Below are positions 17,098 to 25,380 of a DNA stretch of 64,000 nucleotides, in pieces (within the stretch, counting starts at the first letter, position 1; every line of letters starts with the position of its first letter). The translations under genes were made by a program, and so were the position numbers. The stretch lies in assembly GCF_004126535.1 (NCBI RefSeq), contig NZ_PPCV01000009.1:43902-107901 (forward strand), in the 5' to 3' direction. A model generated the notes under the pieces. That model did no database searches and was not told where the DNA came from. It saw nothing but the letters and a program-made list of their open reading frames with translations. The stretch is from Propioniciclava flava (GTDB lineage Bacteria > Actinomycetota > Actinomycetes > Propionibacteriales > Propionibacteriaceae).

Positions 17098-17181
17098 GCG
17101 AAGCGCCTTGTCACGACGATGTAACGGGAAGCCCGCTGGCTGTGATGTCGCGCGGTTTAGGGGTGGGTCGGTGCCGTCCGG

Positions 17182-17187
17182 TAGGCT
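17182..17187 (+). promoter_or_regulatory. -10 box of the rpsF operon
   Basis: TAGGCT, giving a leader of roughly 84 nt before rpsF. The leader starts with a GACGC/GCGTC hairpin at 17198-17210 and ends with a strong GAGGAGG site. In many bacteria this leader binds the S6:S18 complex for feedback control; I cannot confirm that motif here. Confidence 0.5.
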
Positions 17188-17277
17188 GGGTCGGTGGACG
17201 CTCAGCGTCCTGCATGAAAACCCTCCTGCCCCGGGAGATTCCCGTGGCCGCTAGTCCAGAGGAGGTGGGGAATACAC

Positions 17278-17571
17278 ATGCGCCAGTACGAGATCATGGT
17301 GATCGTCTCCCCCGACGTCGATGACCGCCAGGTCGCCGGCATCGTGGAGAAGCCGCTCGAAGCGTTCAAGACCGCCGGTGGCACCGTCGAGAACGTCGAT
17401 GTCTGGGGCCGTCGTCGGCTCGCCTACGACATCCAGAAGAAGTCCGAGGGCATCTACGCGGTGCTCGACGTGACGGCCGAGCCTGACGTGGTCAAGGAAC
17501 TCGATCGCCAGTACACGCTCAACGAGCAGATCATGCGGACGAAGGTCATCCGCCCCGATCTGCACAAGTGA
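17278..17571 (+). CDS. rpsF: 30S ribosomal protein S6
   Basis: A 97-residue small-subunit protein that binds the central domain of 16S rRNA as a heterodimer with S18. The N-terminus MRQYEIMVIVSPDVDD, the VWGRRRLAYDIQKKSEGIYAV strand-helix block and the basic tail MRTKVIRPD are standard. It opens the conserved rpsF-ssb-rpsR-rplI cluster found across actinobacteria. The ribosome binding site is GAGGAGGTGGGG, very strong as expected for a ribosomal gene. Confidence 0.98.
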   Translation: MRQYEIMVIVSPDVDDRQVAGIVEKPLEAFKTAGGTVENVDVWGRRRLAYDIQKKSEGIYAVLDVTAEPDVVKELDRQYTLNEQIMRTKVIRPDLHK

Positions 17572-17594
17572 GGTTCTTCCTCCCCAGATGTGCT

Positions 17595-17620
17595 CACGAC
17601 CCTCGTTTTCGTCGGTCGTG
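17595..17620 (+). terminator. hairpin in the rpsF-ssb gap
   Basis: CACGACC and GGTCGTG form a 7-bp stem in the 128-nt space between rpsF and ssb. There is no T-run, so it may be an attenuator, a processing site or an mRNA stabiliser rather than a full terminator. Confidence 0.4.
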
Positions 17621-17699
17621 GCTGACAGTCTGAGAAGGACGCGGCGCTTCGGCGTCGCAACCTCGACACTAACGTCCGACGAATCGGAGATCTGAACCA

Positions 17700-18236
17700 A
17701 TGGCTGGTGAAACCATCATCACGCTCGTGGGCAACCTGACGGCTGACCCCGAGCTTCGCTTCACCCCGTCCGGGGCCCCGGTGGCTAACTTCACCGTCGC
17801 CTCCACTCCTCGCACCTTCGACCGTGCGACGAGCGAGTGGAAGGACGGGGACGCCATGTTCATCAACTGCTCGGTGTGGCGACAGGCTGCTGAGAATGTG
17901 GCCGAGACCCTCACCAAGGGCATGCGCGTCATCGTCCAGGGCCGGCTGAAGAGCCGTTCCTACGAGACGCGTGAAGGTGAGCGTCGCACTGTGTTCGAGA
18001 TCGAGGTCGACGAAGTCGGTCCCTCCCTGCGTTACGCGACGGCCAAGGTCAACCGCACCAGCGGTGGCGGCGGCGGTGGCGGCGGCTACAGCCAGCAGGG
18101 CGGCTCGGGTGGGGGCGACAACAACTGGTCGTCCAACTCCGGCCAAGGTGGCGGCGGGTACGGGGGCGGCGGCGGCAATCGCCAGCCCGTCAACGACCCG
18201 TGGGCTTCGGCCCAGAGCGACGAACCGCCGTTCTGA
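17700..18236 (+). CDS. ssb: single-stranded DNA-binding protein
   Basis: A 178-residue SSB. The OB fold covers residues 1-110 ([55 protein letters not shown]); residues 120-165 are a glycine-rich flexible linker with runs of glycine and interspersed Asn/Ser; and the C-terminal acidic tip is DEPPF, which recruits repair and replication partners. It binds ssDNA as a tetramer. The position between rpsF and rpsR is the conserved one for the housekeeping copy. Confidence 0.98.
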   Translation: MAGETIITLVGNLTADPELRFTPSGAPVANFTVASTPRTFDRATSEWKDGDAMFINCSVWRQAAENVAETLTKGMRVIVQGRLKSRSYETREGERRTVFEIEVDEVGPSLRYATAKVNRTSGGGGGGGGYSQQGGSGGGDNNWSSNSGQGGGGYGGGGGNRQPVNDPWASAQSDEPPF

Positions 18237-18296
18237 TCCACCTGTTCCAACCACGTCATTCCGGCATCTGCCGGGCTCCAGAAAGAGAGCACCACA

Positions 18297-18533
18297 ATGG
18301 CTCCACAGCGTAAGCCTGTGAACAAGAAGAAGATTGCCCCGGTCAAGTCGATCAAGATCGGCACCGTGGACTACAAGGACACCGCGACTTTGCGGAAGTT
18401 CATCTCCGAGCGTGGGAAGATCCGCGCCCGTCGGGTGACGGGTCTGTCCGTGCAGGAGCAGCGCAAGGTCGCCATCGCGATCAAGAACGCGCGCGAGCTC
18501 GCCCTGCTGCCCTACACGTCGAACGCGCGCTGA
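18297..18533 (+). CDS. rpsR: 30S ribosomal protein S18
   Basis: A 78-residue basic ribosomal protein, partner of S6. The core [20 protein letters not shown] and [20 protein letters not shown] are the family's signature. The N-terminal lysine-rich stretch ([13 protein letters not shown]) lacks the CxxC zinc pair seen in some S18 paralogues; that zinc-free form is common. AGAAAGAG precedes the ATG. Confidence 0.98.
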   Translation: MAPQRKPVNKKKIAPVKSIKIGTVDYKDTATLRKFISERGKIRARRVTGLSVQEQRKVAIAIKNARELALLPYTSNAR

Positions 18534-18547
18534 GAAAGGAAGCTGAC

Positions 18548-18994
18548 ATGAAGCTCATCCTCACCGCCGCCGTCGACCACCTCGGCATCGCCGGCGACAT
18601 CGTCGAGGTCAAGGACGGCTTTGGCCGTAACTACCTCCTGCCCCAGGGCTTCGCGATCCGTTGGACGCGCGGCGCCGAGAAGCAGATCGAGGGCATCAAC
18701 CGTGCCCGCGAGGCCCGCACCGTCCGCGATCACGCGCACGCTGGCGAGATTCGCACCCAGCTCGAGGCCCTGGAGATCCAGGTCCCCGCGCGCGTGTCCC
18801 CCGAGGGCAAGCTGTTTGGCGCCATCACGGCCGCCGACATCGCGTCGGCGATCAAGAAGGCCAACGGCCCCGCCATCGACCGCCGCAACGTGGTCATCAA
18901 CAAGCCGATCAAGTCCGTCGGCGAGCACAAGGTTGGCGTGAAGCTGACCGACGCCGTCACCGCGCACGTGCCGGTGAAGGTTGTTGCCGCCTGA
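18548..18994 (+). CDS. rplI: 50S ribosomal protein L9
   Basis: A 148-residue L9 with the N-terminal 23S-binding domain (MKLILTAAVDHLGIAGDIVE, VKDGFGRNYLLPQGFAI), a long connecting helix and the C-terminal domain ending HVPVKVVAA. It starts 14 nt after rpsR with AGAAAGGA as ribosome binding site. A strong hairpin terminator follows 13 nt after the stop and closes the operon. dnaB, which often follows in other genomes, is not here. Confidence 0.98.
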   Translation: MKLILTAAVDHLGIAGDIVEVKDGFGRNYLLPQGFAIRWTRGAEKQIEGINRAREARTVRDHAHAGEIRTQLEALEIQVPARVSPEGKLFGAITAADIASAIKKANGPAIDRRNVVINKPIKSVGEHKVGVKLTDAVTAHVPVKVVAA

Positions 18995-19006
18995 CGCAGC
19001 ACCACG

Positions 19007-19038
19007 AACGCCGGTCAACCCTCGGGTTGGCCGGCGTT
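19007..19038 (+). terminator. terminator of the rpsF-ssb-rpsR-rplI operon
   Basis: A 15-bp stem (AACGCCGGTCAACCC with GGGTTGGCCGGCGTT, one G-T wobble) and a 2-nt apex, 13 nt after the rplI stop. A very stable hairpin with only a short T-containing tail. Confidence 0.85.
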
Positions 19039-19058
19039 CCTGCGTCCCGTCCTCCCTC

Positions 19059-19234
19059 CGCCGACGACTTCGGCTCCCCCCGTCGATGACTTCGACTCCC
19101 CCCGCCGAGGACTTCGGGTTACGGCGCCGATGACTTCGGGTTACGGCGTCGAGGACTTCGGCTCACGGCGTCCAGGACTTCGACTCTCGCCGTCGAGGAC
19201 TTCCGGTCACGGCATCCGAGGCTTTCAGCTCACT
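19059..19234. repeat. 22-bp degenerate tandem repeat tract, 7-8 units
   Basis: Seven consecutive 22-nt units start at 19059, 19081, 19103, 19125, 19147, 19169 and 19191, all without length change; an eighth, more diverged unit starts at 19213 and overlaps the stop codon of the antiporter gene. The shared core is CGTCGAGGACTTCGG with a variable second half (either TTACGG or CTCCCC types). Units 3 and 4 differ at one position. 22 nt is not a multiple of three and no frame is coding, so this is a non-coding repeat between rplI and a convergent gene. Confidence 0.9.
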
Positions 19235-20633
19235 CGATCTCGGACGGATGCACGTGGTGGCGGGCCAGCCACACCGCTCGTGCAGCGATCGCGGCGCCCA
19301 GCAGCAGGCCGAGGATCGTCCAGACGGGGCCGTCGGCGATGAAGAGCGAGACCATCACGACCAGGATCGGCACCAGGTAGGTGAGCGACCAGCGCAGGTA
19401 GCCGCCGAAGCTCGGCATGTTCACCCCGGCGCTGTCGGCGACGGCCTTGGTCATGAAGTTGGGGCCGTTGCCGATGTAGCTGACGGCGCCGCACAGGACC
19501 GAACCGAGCGAGATCGACACCAGATACGCCTCGGGGACGCCGGGAGCCAGCCCGATGCGAGGCTCACCCGGCAGCTGCGCGGCCATCTCGAAGAAGGTGG
19601 CGTAGGTCGGCGCGTTGTCGAGGAAGGCCGACAGCCCGCCGGAGAACACGAAGAATGTGATCTCGTTCAGGGGCAGCGTCGGTGCGATCTGCCCGAGGAA
19701 GTTCAGGGCCGGGATCATCGCGAGGAAGATCCCGACGAACAGCGCCGCCACCTCGAGGATGGGGGCCCAGGTGAACTGGTTCATCTCGAAGCGGACGTCA
19801 CGATCCCCGACGACGAACGACAGCGCCGCGGCCGCCACGAACACCAGCTCACGCCAAGGCACCATCTGCGCGAACGTCGCGTGACCGGTCTCGATGGCGT
19901 GCAGGTCGAGCGACGGCAGGAAGGCCACCGCCGCGATGATCAGCGCGAAGAACACGAAGTTGATGCCGCCCTTGATCCGCAGCGGCGAGACGTCGGTCGT
20001 GTCGAACGCGATCGCCTCCGGCGTCTCCCGGGCGTACTCGCGCCGATCCAGCGCGTAGTAGGTCAGCAGCAGCAGCGCGTTCACGACGAGCCACTCGGGC
20101 AGCAGCCGAAAGGTCCACTCGAACGGGACGCCGCGCAGGAATCCCAGGAACAGCGGCGGGTCGCCCAGCGGCGTGAGCAGCCCCCCGCAGTTGGCGACGA
20201 TGAAGATGGTGAACACCACGGTATGGACGCGGTGAGCGCGCTCCCGGTTGGTGTTCAACAGCGGCCGGATCAGCAGCATCGCCGCGCCGGTCGTCCCGAT
20301 GAAGGAGGCGATCAGGCCGCCGATCGCCAGGAAGATCGTGTTGTTGCGCGGCGTCGCCCGGATATCGCCGGCCAGGAAGATGCCCCCCGAGACGACGAAC
20401 AGCGCGAGCAGCAGCATGATGAACTGCACGTACTCGAACAGCGCGTGCACGACCTCGCCGCCGTGTCCCGCGGCGATGAACCAGATCGCCACCGGCAGCC
20501 CGCAGGCCAGGGCGACGAGCAGTTTGACGCCGTTGCTTTCCCAGGCCCGCTCGGTGGCCGGGAGGAGTGGCAGCACGGCGACGCACCCCAGGAGAACCAC
20601 GAAGGGGATGATGCTCCACCATTCCACCTGCAT
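19230..20633 (-). CDS. NhaD/ArsB-superfamily sodium:proton antiporter-like protein
   Basis: A 467-residue membrane protein with about 11-12 hydrophobic segments, in the ion transporter superfamily that holds NhaD, ArsB and CitM. The ANCGGLLTPLGDPPLFLGFL block near residue 145 and the SGGLSAFLDNAPTYATF half-repeat near 330 are the paired substrate loops; NGPNFMTKAVA near 400 is the third conserved block. This subfamily is usually annotated as a sodium:proton antiporter, although citrate or other anion transport cannot be excluded. The ATG at 20633 has no strong ribosome binding site. Its 3' end touches the 22-bp repeat tract. Confidence 0.8.
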   Translation of the reverse strand: MQVEWWSIIPFVVLLGCVAVLPLLPATERAWESNGVKLLVALACGLPVAIWFIAAGHGGEVVHALFEYVQFIMLLLALFVVSGGIFLAGDIRATPRNNTIFLAIGGLIASFIGTTGAAMLLIRPLLNTNRERAHRVHTVVFTIFIVANCGGLLTPLGDPPLFLGFLRGVPFEWTFRLLPEWLVVNALLLLTYYALDRREYARETPEAIAFDTTDVSPLRIKGGINFVFFALIIAAVAFLPSLDLHAIETGHATFAQMVPWRELVFVAAAALSFVVGDRDVRFEMNQFTWAPILEVAALFVGIFLAMIPALNFLGQIAPTLPLNEITFFVFSGGLSAFLDNAPTYATFFEMAAQLPGEPRIGLAPGVPEAYLVSISLGSVLCGAVSYIGNGPNFMTKAVADSAGVNMPSFGGYLRWSLTYLVPILVVMVSLFIADGPVWTILGLLLGAAIAARAVWLARHHVHPSEIE

Positions 20634-20770
20634 TGTCGCGCCCTCCGCTCGCCCTGCGCCTCGTCATTCTTCCAGGCGGGGACGCGCGTGTCACGCTGCG
20701 CCGCTACCCTCACGGGCGCGTCGCGTGTGACGTGCCGGGGGGCTGCTCAGATAGTGGACCTCAGGCAGCG

Positions 20771-21013
20771 TCAGGACGCGTCGGCGTCGCGCGTGGGCTT
20801 GTGGGTGTGGAACGTGAAGGCACCCATCGTGCCGCCGGTCGCGAAACTGGTCGCCGACGGGGTCACCGCGCCCTGCTCGGACCGTTCCGCGGCGGGAGCA
20901 TCAGGGGGTGCCATGCCGGGCTGGCTGGGGAGAACGGGCTCCCCAAGCGCCGCGAAGATGGCCTGGTCGATCTGGTCGCGTGCCTGAACGCGGTGCTTGC
21001 GTGTTTCGGGCAT
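20771..21013 (-). CDS. small hypothetical protein with leaderless-type promoter
   Basis: An 80-residue protein, MPETRKHRVQARDQIDQAIF at the start, proline- and alanine-rich in the middle and ending THKPTRDADAS. No membrane helix or known motif. What supports it as a gene is a perfect TAGACT box exactly 6 nt before the ATG, the same arrangement used by several well-supported genes here, plus a codon-position GC pattern that looks coding. It lies alone between the antiporter and the cold-shock gene. I do not recognise a family. Confidence 0.5.
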   Translation of the reverse strand: MPETRKHRVQARDQIDQAIFAALGEPVLPSQPGMAPPDAPAAERSEQGAVTPSATSFATGGTMGAFTFHTHKPTRDADAS

Positions 21014-21019
21014 GGCGGC

Positions 21020-21025
21020 AGTCTA
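21020..21025 (-). promoter_or_regulatory. -10 box, leaderless start of the 80-aa gene
   Basis: TAGACT on the minus strand followed by 6 nt and then ATG. Confidence 0.55.
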
Positions 21026-21108
21026 GAGCGCCCGGCTGTGGTGAGCCTGTGCGGGGCGCGTGAGCGGGGCCGGGCGAACGGAACGGACAGGTCCGTGGGG
21101 AGCCGTGT

Positions 21109-21114
21109 AGGCTG
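21109..21114 (+). promoter_or_regulatory. -10 box of the cold-shock gene
   Basis: TAGGCT, which would give a leader of about 110 nt before the csp start. Long structured leaders are usual for cold-shock genes, where they act as a temperature-sensitive translation switch. The leader contains a CCCCAACGCC...GGGTTG hairpin near 21177-21205. Confidence 0.45.
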
Positions 21115-21231
21115 TCGTGCAGGTTGAGGTTGGTAGTTCTTACTGCGGTTCCCGTCGGTAGAGTTTCGAGCGTCACCCCAACGCCCCCGGGACCCCGAGG
21201 GTTGAGTAACAGCATTAAGAAGGCAGGAAAC

Positions 21232-21438
21232 ATGGCCACCGGAACCGTGAAGTGGTTCAACGCCGACAAGGGCTACGGCTTCATCTCCCCCGACGACGGC
21301 TCGTCGGATGTGTTCGCGCACTACTCCGCGATCAACTCCCGCGGGTTCCGCTCGCTGAACGAGGGCGACAAGGTCGAGTTCGAGACCGAGCAGGGCCCCA
21401 AGGGCCTCCAGGCGACGAACATCACGCCGCTCGCCTGA
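21232..21438 (+). CDS. cspA: cold-shock protein
   Basis: A 68-residue single OB-fold nucleic acid chaperone. RNP1 (KGYGFISP) and RNP2 (DVFAHYSAI) are both intact, as is the [17 protein letters not shown] start. It melts RNA structures and assists translation at low temperature or during growth. AGGCAGGAAA precedes the ATG. The 110-nt leader and the strong terminator mean it is a monocistronic gene. The csp paralogue number cannot be told from one locus, so the symbol is generic. Confidence 0.97.
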   Translation: MATGTVKWFNADKGYGFISPDDGSSDVFAHYSAINSRGFRSLNEGDKVEFETEQGPKGLQATNITPLA

Positions 21439-21455
21439 GTCACACCGAACCGTCG

Positions 21456-21486
21456 AAGCGCCGCATCCCTGTGGGGTGCGGCGTTT
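21456..21486 (+). terminator. terminator of the cold-shock gene
   Basis: A 14-bp stem with a 3-nt loop (left arm AAGCGCCGCATCCC, right arm GGGGTGCGGCGTTT) followed by CG, 17 nt after the stop. Confidence 0.8.
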
Positions 21487-21585
21487 CGCATGTCCGCACC
21501 CGGCGGCGTCACGCCTGGAACGCCACGGCAGCAGCGCGTGGGGACACTGAGGACGACACCACCCCTGCGGAACCCGACGGTTGAT

Positions 21586-21629
21586 GCGCGTGAGCCGCGA
21601 CTCCCCAGGGGAAGCCGCGGCTCACGCGC
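21586..21629 (-). terminator. terminator after the MHS-family transporter
   Basis: A perfect 14-bp stem (GCGCGTGAGCCGCG with CGCGGCTCACGCGC) with additional CCCC/GGGG pairing inside the loop, 19 nt past the stop codon of the minus-strand transporter. It may also act on the plus strand as backup for the cold-shock gene. Confidence 0.75.
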
Positions 21630-21647
21630 GTGCGGTGACGGAACTCC

Positions 21648-23066
21648 TTAGCGGGAGGCTCCTGCCAAGGCGTCCCCGTCGAGGCTCGCGTCCTCAGCGG
21701 AGGAGGCGTCGTAGTTGGTGTCCTTCGTCTCGCGCGACAGGATCAGCGAGATGAGGGTCAAGACGCTGGCGGCCGCGAGGTAGACGCCGACCAGCACGGT
21801 GCTGCCACCAGCCTGGGCCCACAGCGCCACGGCGATGATCGGTGCCAGGGCGGCGCCGAGGATGCTGGACACGTTGTAGGCGATCGCCGAACCGGTGTAG
21901 CGCACGTTCGTGGGGAACAACTCCGGCAGGAGCGCGCCCATGGGGCCGAACGTGACACCCATCAGGGTGAACCCGATGATCAGGAACGATTGGGTCAGTG
22001 CCCCGGTGAACATCGCGTCCGGGCGCAGGCTGAGCCACATCGGGAAGCTGATCCCGAAGATGATGATGACGACCGTGACCCAGATGAGCAGGCGGCGGCG
22101 GCCAATGGCGTCGGCCACCGGGCCGGACAGCAACGTGAAGATGCCGAAGAAGATCACGCCGATGATCTGCATCAAGACGAAGTTGATGTAGCTGATCCCC
22201 AGGCCGCCGGGCTGGGCGGTCTGTGAGGCGGTGCCGTAGGTCAGGGTGAAGCTGGTCATCAGATAGAACAAGACGTAGGTGGCCAGCATGATGAACGTGC
22301 CCAGGATCACCTCACGCCAGTGCAGGCGGAACGTGTCGCTGAGCGGCAGCTTGCGGATGGCGCCGCGCTTCTCGGCGGCGTTGAACGCCTCCGATTCGAC
22401 CAGCTTCAGGCGGACCCACAGGCCCACGATGACCATGACGGCGGAGAACAGGAACGGGATCCGCCAGCCCCACGTGAGGAACGCTTCCGACTTCAGCAGG
22501 GCGTCGGTGGGGTGGGGCAGGGCGTAGTTGATGATCAGGAACAGGCCGTTGGCGATGATGAAGCCCAGCGGGGCACCCAACTGCGGGAAGGTGCCGTACC
22601 AGGCTCGGCGTCCCTTCGGTGCGTTCTCGGTGGCGACCAGTGCCGCACCCGACCATTCCCCACCGATCGCGAAGCCCTGCGTCAGGCGCAAGGCCAGCAG
22701 CAGGATCGGGGCGAGGACGCCGACGGTGTGGTAGGTCGGCAGCAGGCCGATGAGGAACGTGGCAATGCCCATCGTCAGCAGGCTGATGACCAGCGTCGTC
22801 TTGCGGCCACGGCGGTCACCCAGGTGACCGAACACGATGGCTCCGATCGGGCGGGCGATCATCGCCGCACCGAACACGGCGAACGAGGCGATCAATGCCG
22901 TCGTCGAGTTGCCGCTGGGGAAGAAGAGTTGGGGGAAGACGAGGACTGCTGCGGTCGCGTAGACGTAGAAGTCGTAGAACTCAATGGTCGTGCCGACGAG
23001 GCTGGCGGTGATGACGCGAGCCGGTGAGTTCAACGGGGCGGCCGGTGTGGCTGTATTTGCTGTCAT
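21648..23066 (-). CDS. MFS transporter, metabolite:H+ symporter family
   Basis: A 472-residue 12-helix major facilitator of the MHS branch (ShiA/ProP/KgtP type). Signs are the start SLVGTTIEFYDFYVYATAAV, the helix 2-3 signature FGHLGDRRGRKTTL, TQGFAIGGEWSGAALVATEN, and ELFPTNVRYTGSAIAYNV. Likely substrates are organic acids, shikimate-like compounds or compatible solutes, taken up with protons. I start at the ATG at 23066, 12 nt after AAGGAG; an in-frame ATG 14 codons earlier lies upstream of that site. Acidic C-terminal tail (SSAEDASLDGDAL). It lies downstream of the sensor kinase gene on the same strand but with a 160-nt gap. Confidence 0.88.
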   Translation of the reverse strand: MTANTATPAAPLNSPARVITASLVGTTIEFYDFYVYATAAVLVFPQLFFPSGNSTTALIASFAVFGAAMIARPIGAIVFGHLGDRRGRKTTLVISLLTMGIATFLIGLLPTYHTVGVLAPILLLALRLTQGFAIGGEWSGAALVATENAPKGRRAWYGTFPQLGAPLGFIIANGLFLIINYALPHPTDALLKSEAFLTWGWRIPFLFSAVMVIVGLWVRLKLVESEAFNAAEKRGAIRKLPLSDTFRLHWREVILGTFIMLATYVLFYLMTSFTLTYGTASQTAQPGGLGISYINFVLMQIIGVIFFGIFTLLSGPVADAIGRRRLLIWVTVVIIIFGISFPMWLSLRPDAMFTGALTQSFLIIGFTLMGVTFGPMGALLPELFPTNVRYTGSAIAYNVSSILGAALAPIIAVALWAQAGGSTVLVGVYLAAASVLTLISLILSRETKDTNYDASSAEDASLDGDALAGASR

Positions 23067-23228
23067 GAAGTTGTGATTCTCCTTTGCAGCCTCCCATTGT
23101 TCTCCCATGAGACGAGCCGTCTCGAACAGTGGTCATAGCGTGGGATGCCTGGAAGCGCCCCTCCGGCCGCGAAGGCCCGCGCAGAGGGGAAGGGCCGGCC
23201 CGCACCCGGTGAGGCCATCAGTTCGGGC

Positions 23229-24659
23229 TCAGAAGGGCGCCGGTTCCTCATCGTCGTCAACCGTCTCTTCGGGCGGGGTCGGTGAGCCGGGCAGGCGTGC
23301 GATCAGTTCCGCGCCCCCCTCGGGCGCGTGCCCAGCCTTGACCCAGCCCCCGTGCGCTTGGATGGTCTGGGCGACGATGGACAGCCCCAGGCCCGAGCCC
23401 GTTGTCGCGCGCGCGTGTTCGGAGCGGTAGAAGCGCTCGAAGACGTGGGGGAGATCCTCATCGGCGATGCCGGGGCCTTCGTCGGCGACGCGGAGGCGGT
23501 CTCCGATCAGTTCCACCGTGATAGTGCCCCCGGCCGGGGAGAACTTGACCGCGTTGTCGAGCAGGTTGGTGACCGCTCGCTCCAACGCGTCCGGCTCGCC
23601 CACCAGGTAGAGCGGATCGAGGTGGACCTTCCAGGTCAGCCCCGGGCCGCGTCGCTTCACCCGTTCCAGGGCATGGTCGATGATCTCGCGCAGATCGACG
23701 GCCTCGGGTGCTGGCTGCACCGTCTCCTCGCGGGAGAGCTGAACCAGATCCCCGACGAGTTGGGTGAACTCACCCAACTGGGCGGCGACATCGCGCAGAA
23801 TCTCGGAGCGGGCACCTTCAGGAAGCATGCCCTGACGCTCGTCGGCCACCAGCAACTCGACGTTGGTTCGCATCGACGTGAGCGGGGTCCGCAGTTCGTG
23901 TCCCGCGTCCGCGATGAGTCGACGCTGGCGCTCCCGCGAACTCTCCAACGCCTTCAGCATCCGGTTGAAGGTCTGTCCCAGGTCGGCGATCTCGTCGTCG
24001 CCGTGAATCTCGACGGGGGTCAGCTTGTTCGTCGCGGCGATGGACAAGACGGCATCGGTGAGTTTGCGGATCGGCTGGAGCCCCGACTTGGCGATGACGT
24101 ACCCGATCGCCGCCGCGATGGCGGCACCCACCCCGCCGAACACCAGCAGCGACAGCCCGGTGGTCTGGAGGATGGCCAGCGTGGGGGCGAGCGGACGCCC
24201 CACGACCAGGGCGTAATGCTGCTGCTGGTCCACGAGGGGAACGGCGACGATGCGGGTCAGCCCACCGGCCGAGTTGACCCCGGTGCGCGCCGACCAGCCG
24301 TGGGACAGGCGCGCGATCGCCAACTCATCGGGGCCCAGTTCCAAGGTGAGCTGGCGTCCCGGCATCGCAATCGTGTGGTTGTCCGACCGCACCAGCATGA
24401 CGATGACGTTGGCGGCCCGCCACGTCGAGGTGTCGATGCCGCCCATGTTCTCGAGGTCTTCGGCCAGCGCGCCGGAGGTGATGTTGGCGACGTCGACTAG
24501 TTCGGCGTCCAACTGGTTGTTGACCGTCACGAGGGTGAGCCCGTAGGCCGCGACACCGGTCACCGCCACGGCCAAGGCAATGGCCAGGGCGATCGCGATC
24601 GCCAGCCGCTGTTGGAGGGAACGGTTGGCCGAGGTGAAGAACGCGCGAATCCGCTTCAC
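23229..24659 (-). CDS. mprB: MprB-like sensor histidine kinase
   Basis: A 476-residue membrane histidine kinase. Helix 1 at about 20-43, an extracytoplasmic sensor domain to about 160, helix 2 at about 163-190, then HAMP (PIRKLTDAVLSIAATNKL), the H-box DAGHELRTPLTS with His254, N-box TNLLDNAVKFSP and G-boxes DEGPGIADEDLPHVFERF and GSGLGLSIVAQ. Domain order and the H-box text match MprB/TcrY-type kinases, which respond to envelope stress in mycobacteria; the acidic tail DDDEEPAPF is extra. It starts 10 nt after the response regulator gene, so the two form one signalling unit. The signal is unknown. Confidence 0.9.
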   Translation of the reverse strand: MKRIRAFFTSANRSLQQRLAIAIALAIALAVAVTGVAAYGLTLVTVNNQLDAELVDVANITSGALAEDLENMGGIDTSTWRAANVIVMLVRSDNHTIAMPGRQLTLELGPDELAIARLSHGWSARTGVNSAGGLTRIVAVPLVDQQQHYALVVGRPLAPTLAILQTTGLSLLVFGGVGAAIAAAIGYVIAKSGLQPIRKLTDAVLSIAATNKLTPVEIHGDDEIADLGQTFNRMLKALESSRERQRRLIADAGHELRTPLTSMRTNVELLVADERQGMLPEGARSEILRDVAAQLGEFTQLVGDLVQLSREETVQPAPEAVDLREIIDHALERVKRRGPGLTWKVHLDPLYLVGEPDALERAVTNLLDNAVKFSPAGGTITVELIGDRLRVADEGPGIADEDLPHVFERFYRSEHARATTGSGLGLSIVAQTIQAHGGWVKAGHAPEGGAELIARLPGSPTPPEETVDDDEEPAPF

Positions 24660-24669
24660 GACGGCGAAC

Positions 24670-25368
24670 TCACGGGGCCGACTCCCGCAGCACGTAGCCG
24701 ATGCCCCGCACCGTGTGGATCAGACGCGAACCGCCGTCCACCTCGGTCTTGCGGCGCAGGTAGCCGATGTAGACCTCCAGCGAGTTTGCGGTGGTCGGAA
24801 ACTCAAACCCCCACACCTCGTTCAACAGCCAGGAGCGCTCCAGCACGCGGCGAGGGTTCTCCATGAAGGTCTGCAGCAACGCGAACTCGGTGCGCGTCAA
24901 GGCGATGCGTTTGCCGTCACGGGTCACCTCGCGGGTTCCCAGGTCGAGGCGCAGATCGGCGAACGCCAGCACCTCGCCTGCTGTTGCGGGGGCGTCGTCA
25001 GATTCGGGACGGCTGCGGCGGGTGAGGGCGCGCAGGCGCGCCATCAGTTCGTCGAGAGCGAAGGGCTTAGCCATGTAGTCGTCGGCTCCGGCGTCGAGGC
25101 CGTCGACGCGGTCCCCGACGGCGTCCCGTGCGGTGAGGACGAGGATCGGGACATCGTTGCCCTGCTGCCGCAGCATGCGGGTCGTCTCCAGGCCGTCCAA
25201 GCGCGGCATCATGACGTCCATCACGACCGCGTCGACGCGGTGGGAGGACAGGTGGGCGAGTGCTTCGATCCCGTCGCTGACGGCAGACACCTCGTAGCCG
25301 CTGTACTGCAGCGAGCGTTTCAGCGAGTCTCGGACGGCTTGGTCGTCGTCCACTACGAGGATCTGCAT
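24670..25368 (-). CDS. mprA: MprA-like OmpR-family response regulator
   Basis: A 232-residue response regulator. The receiver domain holds the acidic pair Asp8-Asp9, the phosphorylation site Asp51 ([12 protein letters not shown]) and the conserved lysine in YMAKPFAL; the C-terminal winged helix contains [20 protein letters not shown] and [17 protein letters not shown] text (here [13 protein letters not shown]). The N-terminal 80 residues closely resemble mycobacterial MprA. It is paired with the kinase gene 10 nt downstream. A TAGGAT box 6 nt before the ATG suggests its own leaderless promoter in addition to read-through from the phosphatase gene. Confidence 0.92.
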   Translation of the reverse strand: MQILVVDDDQAVRDSLKRSLQYSGYEVSAVSDGIEALAHLSSHRVDAVVMDVMMPRLDGLETTRMLRQQGNDVPILVLTARDAVGDRVDGLDAGADDYMAKPFALDELMARLRALTRRSRPESDDAPATAGEVLAFADLRLDLGTREVTRDGKRIALTRTEFALLQTFMENPRRVLERSWLLNEVWGFEFPTTANSLEVYIGYLRRKTEVDGGSRLIHTVRGIGYVLRESAP

Positions 25369-25374
25369 GGGGTC

Positions 25375-25380
25375 ATCCTA
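25375..25380 (-). promoter_or_regulatory. -10 box of mprA that contains the upstream stop codon
   Basis: TAGGAT on the minus strand, 6 nt before the mprA ATG. Its first three bases are the TAG stop codon of the tyrosine phosphatase gene. Confidence 0.55.

Noticed and set aside
17188..17277. An S6:S18-binding leader motif upstream of rpsF
   Set aside because: The leader has a hairpin and could be regulated this way, but I could not match the conserved bulge and stem arrangement with confidence, so it is not listed as a feature.
19059..19234. The 22-bp repeats as a CRISPR array
   Set aside because: The units are directly adjacent with no spacers, differ among themselves, and no cas gene is nearby.
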